Positions 8,501-12,538 of a stretch of DNA of 12,538 nucleotides are shown piece by piece (the stretch's first letter is position 1; the number at the start of each line of letters is the position of its first letter). This DNA is from Deltaproteobacteria bacterium. Lineage in GTDB: Bacteria; Desulfobacterota; Anaeroferrophillalia; Anaeroferrophillales; Tharpellaceae. The notes below the pieces were generated by a model, which saw only the letters and a list, made by a program, of their open reading frames with translations, ran no database searches and had not been told where the DNA came from. A program made the position numbers and the translations under genes. The DNA is taken from NCBI GenBank assembly GCA_030633185.1, contig DAOVTG010000052.1, forward strand, positions 1-12,538, written 5' to 3'.

Positions 8501-8654
8501 GCTGGCGGTGGCGGTTATCGGCGGGATGCTAAGCTCAACCATACTTACCCTGCTGGTCGTCCCGGCGGTTTATTCTCTGGTTGAGAATGGTATTGAAAGA
8601 CTTCGATTGCGCCGAACTCTCCGTTTTGGCAGTTTAAAAGGAAAACGATCATGA
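5562..8654 (+). CDS. RND-family efflux permease (AcrB/HAE1-like)
   Basis: This is the proton-driven inner-membrane pump of a tripartite efflux system. At 1030 residues it has the family's normal length and layout: an N-terminal membrane helix (about residues 10-29), a first large periplasmic loop (to about 334), helices 2-6, a helix near 526-545, a second periplasmic loop, and five C-terminal helices beginning near 850. The proton-relay residues are present: Asp400-Asp401 in GVVVDDAIVVLENIF and Lys919 in MGLVTKNSILLVD, equivalent to the AcrB Asp-Asp and Lys. Early signature segments such as GVDEFPEIDFPMISI also fit. The overall look is HAE1 (drug and hydrophobic compound export) rather than heavy-metal HME, but the substrate cannot be read from the sequence. 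It overlaps the genes on both sides by 4 nt (ATGA at 5562 and at 8651), with GGAG upstream of its start. Nothing is truncated. Confidence 0.96.
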   Translation: MSLPELSIKQHVLAIMLSALIILFGLVSYNRIGVDEFPEIDFPMISITTTMIGADPDIIDTTVTNVIETSVNSTPGIEHIISRSAPGISVVIVKLKLSRDVDVAFNEVQAKVNQALRDLPREADPPVVAKIEIGAEPVMWLSLSGDRTLQQLNQYARNIVKKRLESIEGVGEVKLGGKRERTIRVNLQPEAMAGLSITIGDVIRSFQTNHIQLPGGYLVGGLTEDLIKLNLEFHNVREIEDLIIAHRGEAAIRLKQIATVVDGLEDNRKLARYNDQPCVSLGIVKVTGSNTVAIVDAIKEKLEREITPQLPPGLRIEIASNNGDFIEESVAALKDHILLGTLFAALVVFIFLKSFRSTLIISTAIPISLLGAVMVMYFGGFTFNKMTLLALLLLIGVVVDDAIVVLENIFRFREKYPDMDPHQAALEGTNQVVFPVLAATFSLACIFAPVIFMGGIIGRFFTAFAVVVTVGVITSLFISISLTPMLCSRFLSAKPKTGRLYTIWESGFQAMEKLYRVSLGFTLRFRWSMIILTGIMVWVFLPLVGQLGKSFMPPEDKGHFIITLKTPLGSSINYTNDRLAAIEKVLKSHSEIASYLSSIGSDATGQVSRGEISVRLTPLSERTLKQYDLIPILRKELAEIPGVLAFPAPVSVIGGMRGEPLQFNLTGPELGQVAKLAHELNKKLSTEPGLGRVDLDLQLDLPQVKLIIDRTRVADLELNALDVAMAVNALAGGLDVAKYNDEPGDGERYDIRLKATPGKITKPQDLRRIYLRTRGGKLVRLDTVAHFKEILGPAVITRYDMQYAAEFFATPEDALGTAVNTVMAAAKDLLPLGYNVKMTGRAEEFGKTVHYISFTFIMAIILVYMVLASQFNSFIQPLVIMVAQPLAIVGGIGGLWLFGHGLNIFSMVGLVLLMGLVTKNSILLVDLTNQLRTEGKGIDAALEEACPIRLRPVLMTAFTLILGMLPAALGYGAGADTNGPLAVAVIGGMLSSTILTLLVVPAVYSLVENGIERLRLRRTLRFGSLKGKRS

Positions 8655-9928
8655 AAAAGATTTTCATTTTAATTATAATTTGTGCTGCCCTCCAGTTTTT
8701 ATCTCCACTCGGGATTAGTTTTGGCGAAACGCTGGAAGAGGCTTGGAAGATCGGTTTGCAGACCGACCATCTCCTAAAAGCGACGGAACAAGATACCATC
8801 TCCCGGCAGGCAACGCTTAATGCCGCCAAAGGCAGGCGCCTGCCCACTTTAAATATAGGAGCAGGATACACCATCCTTGATAACGAACCGGCGGCCTTTG
8901 CCCAAACTATCCAATTTACAACAGCTGATGACCAATCTCTGACTTACCAGGCTATGTTTTCCCTGCCCCTTTACACCCATTTCCAGATAAGTTCAGCGAT
9001 TGATGCGGCCACGGCAAATCTATCTGCCGGCAAGTTTGCCGAACAGGCTGCCAGGCAAAAGGTAAAGCTGAAAATTGCCGAAGCTTATATCGCTATATTA
9101 CTCGGCATCCAGCAAACAGACGTAGCCATCAGCCACGAACAGAGCCTGGCCGCCCATGCCTCTGACGTTAAAAATCTTCATGATGAAGGCATGGTCCCGG
9201 TCAACGATCTTTTGGCGGCAAAAGTCGCACTCGCCAATGCTCGGCAGCTGACTCTGAAAACCCAGAACCGGCTCGATATTGCCCAATCCGCCTACAATCG
9301 GCTTTTAAACCGGCCTCTGGATTACAAGGTTCAAATCTCGACGATCCCTCTCCTTTTCCCGGCAATCGATTTAACCGTTTTAAGCCGCGATGCTCTCAAA
9401 AAACGTCCCGAACTGGCCGCCTTGGCCGAACAGATAGAGGCCCTGAAATGGCAGGCCAAATCAACCAAAGCCGAAAGCGGCCCCAAGGTTACGCTCATGA
9501 GCGGCTATGATTACCAGGAAAATTCTCATCAACTTCATGAAGGGGTCTGGCAGACGATGGTGCTGGCCTCCTGGGATATCTTTGACGGTAATGTGGCAAA
9601 AAACAAAAGCCTCGCCCTCGAGGCTCAATCTCGATCACTGGCTGAACAACGACAGGAGATGGGAACCTTGATTCAGCTCCAGGTTCGCCAAGCCTGGCTT
9701 GATCTGGATGAGAGCCGAAAACGGATAGAGGTTACCAAAGAGACCTTGGAACAGGCCGAGGAGAATCTCCAGGTCACCCGTAACCGCTACAAGGAGGGGA
9801 TTGGCACCAACACTGAAGTTCTTGACGCAGAAACCCTGCGGACGATAAATTATGTCAACTACGACAAGGCCGGTAATGATGCCGTACTGGCGATCATTCG
9901 GTTGCATTATGCAACCGGGAGTCTATAA
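8651..9928 (+). CDS. TolC-like outer-membrane efflux protein
   Basis: This is the outer-membrane channel of the same tripartite pump. The 425-residue product has a signal peptide (KIFILIIICAALQFL, likely cleaved near SFG-ET at about residue 25) and no lipobox. It then shows the two-fold helical pattern of the outer-membrane efflux protein family. The first repeat opens with LEEAWKIGLQTDHLLKATEQ and includes ARQKVKLKIAEAYIAILLGI. The second includes RPELAALAEQIEALKWQAKS, the strand segment KVTLMSGYDYQ, and the closing helix RNRYKEGIGTNTEVLDAETL typical of the family's C-terminus. The length is normal. AAAGGA lies about 9 nt before the ATG, and the 4-nt overlap with the pump gene suggests coupled translation. 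The stop overlaps the start of the TetR gene by one base. Confidence 0.94.
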   Translation: MKKIFILIIICAALQFLSPLGISFGETLEEAWKIGLQTDHLLKATEQDTISRQATLNAAKGRRLPTLNIGAGYTILDNEPAAFAQTIQFTTADDQSLTYQAMFSLPLYTHFQISSAIDAATANLSAGKFAEQAARQKVKLKIAEAYIAILLGIQQTDVAISHEQSLAAHASDVKNLHDEGMVPVNDLLAAKVALANARQLTLKTQNRLDIAQSAYNRLLNRPLDYKVQISTIPLLFPAIDLTVLSRDALKKRPELAALAEQIEALKWQAKSTKAESGPKVTLMSGYDYQENSHQLHEGVWQTMVLASWDIFDGNVAKNKSLALEAQSRSLAEQRQEMGTLIQLQVRQAWLDLDESRKRIEVTKETLEQAEENLQVTRNRYKEGIGTNTEVLDAETLRTINYVNYDKAGNDAVLAIIRLHYATGSL

Positions 9929-10515
9929 TGGGTACCGACAAACAACATACAAAAGCGGAAATATTGGCCACCACCATTCCCCTTTTTGCCGATAGCGGCT
10001 ACGCCGGGGTCAGCATGCGTCAGATCGCCCGAGCCGTAGGGATTAAAGCAGCATCTCTCTATCACCATTTCCCCGACAAGCAGACCCTCTATATCGAAGC
10101 CCTGACTCAGGCCTTCAGCAAACATGCTGATTTTATGAATGAGTCTTTTGCCTTACAGGCGAGCCCTGAAGAACGGCTGAATCACCTGATTTTGCGACTA
10201 TGCATCCAGGTTCAGGAAGATAACAATTTCAGAAGACTTATGCAGAGAGAGATTTTAGATGGCGATGAAAAACGTTTACAATTACTTGCCGACCAGGTTT
10301 TCGGCAATTTCTTCAAGGACATGAATGAACTCTGCCGGTCTCTCAACCCGAATCTGGACCCCCACTTAATGGCCATCTCGATTTTAAGCTTGGTACTCTA
10401 CCACTTCCAGATCACCCCGATTCGCTCATTCCTGCCAGGCTTTCAAGCTTCCCATAACAATCCTGAAATCATCGCCGACCATATTTTCACCCTCCTTGAA
10501 AACGGCTACAAATAA
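9928..10515 (+). CDS. TetR/AcrR-family transcriptional repressor, probable regulator of the efflux operon
   Basis: The 195-residue protein has a typical TetR N-terminal DNA-binding domain (about residues 10-57). It runs from AEILATTIPLFADSGYAG through SMRQIARAVGIKAASLYHHF to PDKQTLYIEALTQAF, covering the helix-turn-helix and the conserved YHHFPDK turn. The C-terminal ligand-binding region is helical and includes FRRLMQREILDGDEKRLQLL. It fits the broad AcrR/CerR-like group but I cannot name the ligand. The start overlaps the TolC-like gene's stop by 1 nt (TAATG), with GGGAG 6 nt upstream. Being last in the operon it controls, behind an operator-like palindrome at 4420-4443, fits negative autoregulation: the repressor rises with the pump. 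It could instead regulate genes elsewhere. Confidence 0.93.
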   Translation: MGTDKQHTKAEILATTIPLFADSGYAGVSMRQIARAVGIKAASLYHHFPDKQTLYIEALTQAFSKHADFMNESFALQASPEERLNHLILRLCIQVQEDNNFRRLMQREILDGDEKRLQLLADQVFGNFFKDMNELCRSLNPNLDPHLMAISILSLVLYHFQITPIRSFLPGFQASHNNPEIIADHIFTLLENGYK

Positions 10516-10532
10516 TCATTTTTGACACCCAC

Positions 10533-10608
10533 CACCCTATTCCGGGGACACCATACTTATCTTTATGCTGAGGCATAAAGATAAGTATGGTGTCCCCGGA
10601 ATAGGGTG
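10533..10608. repeat. Perfect 36-bp inverted repeat with 4-nt loop, REP/RAYT-type palindromic element
   Basis: The arms 10533-10568 and 10573-10608 are exact reverse complements around TGAG. The outer part carries the motif TCCGGGGACACCATACTTA and its mirror TAAGTATGGTGTCCCCGGA. I recall this GGGGACACCATACTTA-type motif beside IS200/IS605-like Y1 (REP-associated tyrosine) transposases in other genomes, but could not check that here. No transposase is present in the window, so this would be a solo, non-autonomous copy. Partial extra copies flank it: TGACACCC at 10523-10530, GTGTCCCCG at 10606-10614, and TAAGTATGGT at 10661-10670. It lies 17 nt after the TetR stop, with no T-run, so transcription termination is possible but not the obvious primary role. 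Confidence 0.7.
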
Positions 10609-10699
10609 TCCCCGAAATAAACAGTGGACATATGATTAAATCCAATGTAACAAGGTGCCGTAAGTATGGTTTGTGTTATAATTAGAAAGAGGAAATACT

Positions 10700-11899
10700 A
10701 TGAAAAACTGTAAAAATGAGTTGAAGGTGTTGACATTTTTTGTTGTTTTCAGCCTTTTTTTGTCAATGTTTGGCTTGGCTCGAAACGTTGCAGCGAAAGA
10801 TGATCCGGCTACAAGTTCAAATGGTGCCGCCAGCCAGGAAGAACTGGCTCAGATTCTGGCTCCGATCGCCCTCTATCCGGACTCACTGCTGGCCCAGATG
10901 TTTATGGCGGCAACCTATCCCCTTGAGGTTGTCGAAGCCGACCGCTTTGTCAAGAAAAATGGTAGTCTCAAAGAAGATACTCTGGATAAAGCATTAAAGG
11001 ATAAGAAGTGGGATGTAAGTGTTAAATCAATCTGCCACTTCCCCTCCGTTCTAGCTTCAATGAGCGACAACCTTGATGCCACCAAAAGATTGGGCGACTA
11101 TTTTCTTGAAAATCAGAAAGCGGTTATGGATATGGTTCAGACCCTCCGGGCCAAGGCCAAAAAAGGGGGCAATCTGAAAACAACCGAAGAGCAGAAGGTT
11201 GTGGTTGAAAAAGAAATCATCATTATAGAATCTGCCAACCCTGAAGTTGTTTACGTACCGGCCTATAGTTGCACTTATGTCTATGGGCCGTGGTGGTATC
11301 CTCACTATCCACCTTATGTCTGGTATCCCCCACCGCCACGATATGGCTTTAGCACCGGAATTATAATTGGGATCGGCATTGGCAGTTGGTGCCGCCCCAA
11401 CTGGGGGCGTGGTAATATTGATATAGATATCAACCGAACCACAAACTTTAACAATAACGTTAAAATTGGAGGCGGAAAAGGCAACAAATCCTGGAAACAC
11501 AACTCAAAACATCGACAAGGTGTAGCATACAACAATAAATCAACCAGGAAAAAGTTCGGTCAGTCTGATCGGGCAGCCAAAAAGCGCGATCTCGGCCGCG
11601 GACGCGCATCCAAAGGCCTTGACCGTAAAACCCGTAATTCAATAAAAAAACAGGATCTTAATCGTAATGTTCGTCGGACGGACAACCGCAAACAAGATCG
11701 GAAAATCAGTAAAAGAGCGTCCAGACCAAGCGCTAAGGCTAAGCAAAACCGTTTCAAATCACAGCGTTCCAGTGCCTTCAGCAGTTCCGGTTCATCCGGC
11801 CGACGGAGCAGCAAGATGAGCCGACGCGGCAACACCAGCCGCAACACCAGTCGCAACCGGGGCGGTAGCGGCAGAAGTCGAGGCGGTCGCCGACGCTAA
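10700..11899 (+). CDS. Exported DUF3300 protein with basic Arg/Ser/Gly-rich tail
   Basis: The 399-residue product has a signal peptide (hydrophobic FFVVFSLFLSMFGLA, cleavage near residues 30-33). A DUF3300 domain follows (about residues 46-200), opening with SQEELAQILAPIALYPDSLL and AQMFMAATYPLEVVEADRFV, which I recognise as that family's signature. A Tyr/Pro/Trp-rich stretch follows (about 181-215: VVYVPAYSC, WWYPHYPPYVWYPPPPRYG), then a Gly/Ile segment (about 215-229) and about 140 residues strongly rich in Arg, Lys, Ser, Asn and Gly, ending RGGSGRSRGGRRR. Two 12-nt tandem units (11831-11854) encode the NTSR repeats near the end. GAGG at 10689-10692 sits 7 nt before the ATG. The family's function is unknown; an envelope location is inferred from the signal. 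A DUF2950 gene follows 75 nt downstream, as is common for this family. Confidence 0.88.
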   Translation: MKNCKNELKVLTFFVVFSLFLSMFGLARNVAAKDDPATSSNGAASQEELAQILAPIALYPDSLLAQMFMAATYPLEVVEADRFVKKNGSLKEDTLDKALKDKKWDVSVKSICHFPSVLASMSDNLDATKRLGDYFLENQKAVMDMVQTLRAKAKKGGNLKTTEEQKVVVEKEIIIIESANPEVVYVPAYSCTYVYGPWWYPHYPPYVWYPPPPRYGFSTGIIIGIGIGSWCRPNWGRGNIDIDINRTTNFNNNVKIGGGKGNKSWKHNSKHRQGVAYNNKSTRKKFGQSDRAAKKRDLGRGRASKGLDRKTRNSIKKQDLNRNVRRTDNRKQDRKISKRASRPSAKAKQNRFKSQRSSAFSSSGSSGRRSSKMSRRGNTSRNTSRNRGGSGRSRGGRRR

Positions 11900-11974
11900 T
11901 TTGAAACTTATATGACAGTTTCCAAAGTGTCCGATTTTGACTTTTTACAAGAACAGCATATGGAGAATATTACT

Positions 11975-12538
11975 ATGACCAGTTGTCTGAAAAATAAAAC
12001 AATGAATTCTGCCCGCGGATTTTGGCTTATGGCGCTGGCGGTGACGGTCTTTACGATAATGAATTTCAGCCTCAGTTTTGCCGGTGTAACAGTTTCTGTC
12101 TTTCGAGGCCAGGCTTTCAACACTCCTCAGGACGCGATTAAAGCCATTGTCACTGCCGCCCGGGAATATGATGCAGCGAAAGCCTTGATTATTCTGGGAC
12201 CAAATGCTGAATCAATTATCTTCTCCGGCGATAAGGTTGAGGGGCGAGAAGTGGCAGCTGAATTTGTCAAGAAATATGATGAAAAACATCACCTTGAGAT
12301 GGCAAGTCCGACCTCGGCAACCCTGATCATCGGCAAAGACGACTGGCCGTTCCCGATTCCCATCGTAAAAATCTACAAAAGCTGGCTATTTGATGTTGCG
12401 GCCGGCAAAGATGAAATTTTAAACCGCAGAATAGGCGAAAATGAGCTGGAGGTAATCCAGGTCATGCAGGCCTATGTCGAGGCCCAGCTCGAATACGCAA
12501 GTAAAGACCATGATGATGATGGAGTTCTTGAGTTTGCA
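11975..12538 (+). CDS. DUF2950 family protein, 5' part only (runs off the window)
   Basis: 188 codons are visible and the frame is still open at the last base. I chose the ATG at 11975 because GGAG at 11962-11965 is 9 nt upstream; the in-frame ATG at 11960 overlaps that ribosome site and lacks one of its own. The product has a basic start and a signal peptide (about residues 10-37, GFWLMALAVTVFTIMNFSLS then FAG). The mature part matches my memory of DUF2950: FNTPQDAIKAIVTAAREYDA, then LIILGPNAESIIFSGD, DDWPFPIPIVK, SWLFDVAAGKDEILNRRIGE and NELEVIQVMQAYVEAQLEYA with a following Asp-rich DHDDDGVLEFA. The function is unknown. The pairing with DUF3300 directly upstream supports both calls and suggests a shared envelope role. 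No terminator is obvious between them, so they are probably one transcript. Confidence 0.88.
   Translation, partial: MTSCLKNKTMNSARGFWLMALAVTVFTIMNFSLSFAGVTVSVFRGQAFNTPQDAIKAIVTAAREYDAAKALIILGPNAESIIFSGDKVEGREVAAEFVKKYDEKHHLEMASPTSATLIIGKDDWPFPIPIVKIYKSWLFDVAAGKDEILNRRIGENELEVIQVMQAYVEAQLEYASKDHDDDGVLEFA

Noticed and set aside
10674..10682. TGTTATAAT as an extended -10 promoter for the DUF3300 gene
   Set aside because: It matches the consensus well, but transcription would start inside or at the ribosome site (about 10689), leaving almost no leader, and no -35 is seen. It stays possible only as a near-leaderless transcript.
11560..11856. Minus-strand open frame rich in Leu and Arg opposite the DUF3300 tail
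   Set aside because: It is the mirror of Arg/Ser-rich codons in the real gene and has no ribosome site or recognisable domain.
11925..11948. Possible terminator between the DUF3300 and DUF2950 genes (AAAGTGTC...GACTTTTT)
   Set aside because: The stem is short and mismatched. The T-run belongs to the stem itself, so it is not good evidence for termination.
11960..11974. Earlier in-frame ATG for the DUF2950 gene
   Set aside because: This ATG overlaps the GGAG that serves the ATG at 11975 and has no ribosome site of its own.

Overview
The window looks like chromosomal DNA from a Gram-negative, deltaproteobacterium-like (Desulfobacterota-type) organism. That guess rests on three things: a complete inner-membrane/periplasm/outer-membrane efflux system, the PAS-HisKA-HATPase-REC kinase style, and a winged-helix gene resembling a family I remember mainly from sulfate-reducing and related bacteria. 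No ribosomal or marker gene pins the taxonomy. There are seven intact or near-intact protein genes, all on the + strand, plus two decayed gene remnants. I saw no tRNA, rRNA or CRISPR array.

Layout: (i) 1-391, minus strand, a broken winged-helix DNA-binding gene that runs off the left edge, with a 17-bp inverted repeat just upstream of its start (401-456). (ii) 611-632, a perfect palindrome ahead of a two-gene sensory unit: a lone periplasmic solute-binding protein (679-1452) and a hybrid histidine kinase (1473-3917). (iii) 3918-4482, a long gap holding a remnant of an Asp-rich calcium-binding-type protein (about 3974-4237), a small hairpin, and a good promoter (TTGACG - 17 nt - TATTCT) followed at once by a 24-bp imperfect palindrome. 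(iv) 4483-10515, a tightly coupled four-gene operon: periplasmic adaptor, RND permease, TolC-like outer-membrane channel, TetR repressor. The junctions overlap by 4, 4 and 1 nt. (v) 10533-10608, a perfect 36-bp inverted repeat with a 4-nt loop, resembling REP/RAYT-type palindromic elements. (vi) 10700 to the right edge, a DUF3300 protein with a very basic Arg/Ser/Gly tail, then a DUF2950 protein truncated by the window end.

How the parts may work together: the efflux operon probably carries its own feedback control. The TetR protein is made last in the operon, and the palindrome lies over the predicted transcription start at the front. The binding protein and the hybrid kinase are adjacent with no ABC permease or ATPase nearby, so the binding protein may deliver a ligand signal to the kinase's compact periplasmic domain. 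The DUF3300/DUF2950 pair is a recurrent envelope-targeted pair of unknown function. The most unusual items are the 36-bp palindromic element, the promoter/operator architecture, the basic tail of the exported DUF3300 protein, and the two gene remnants.
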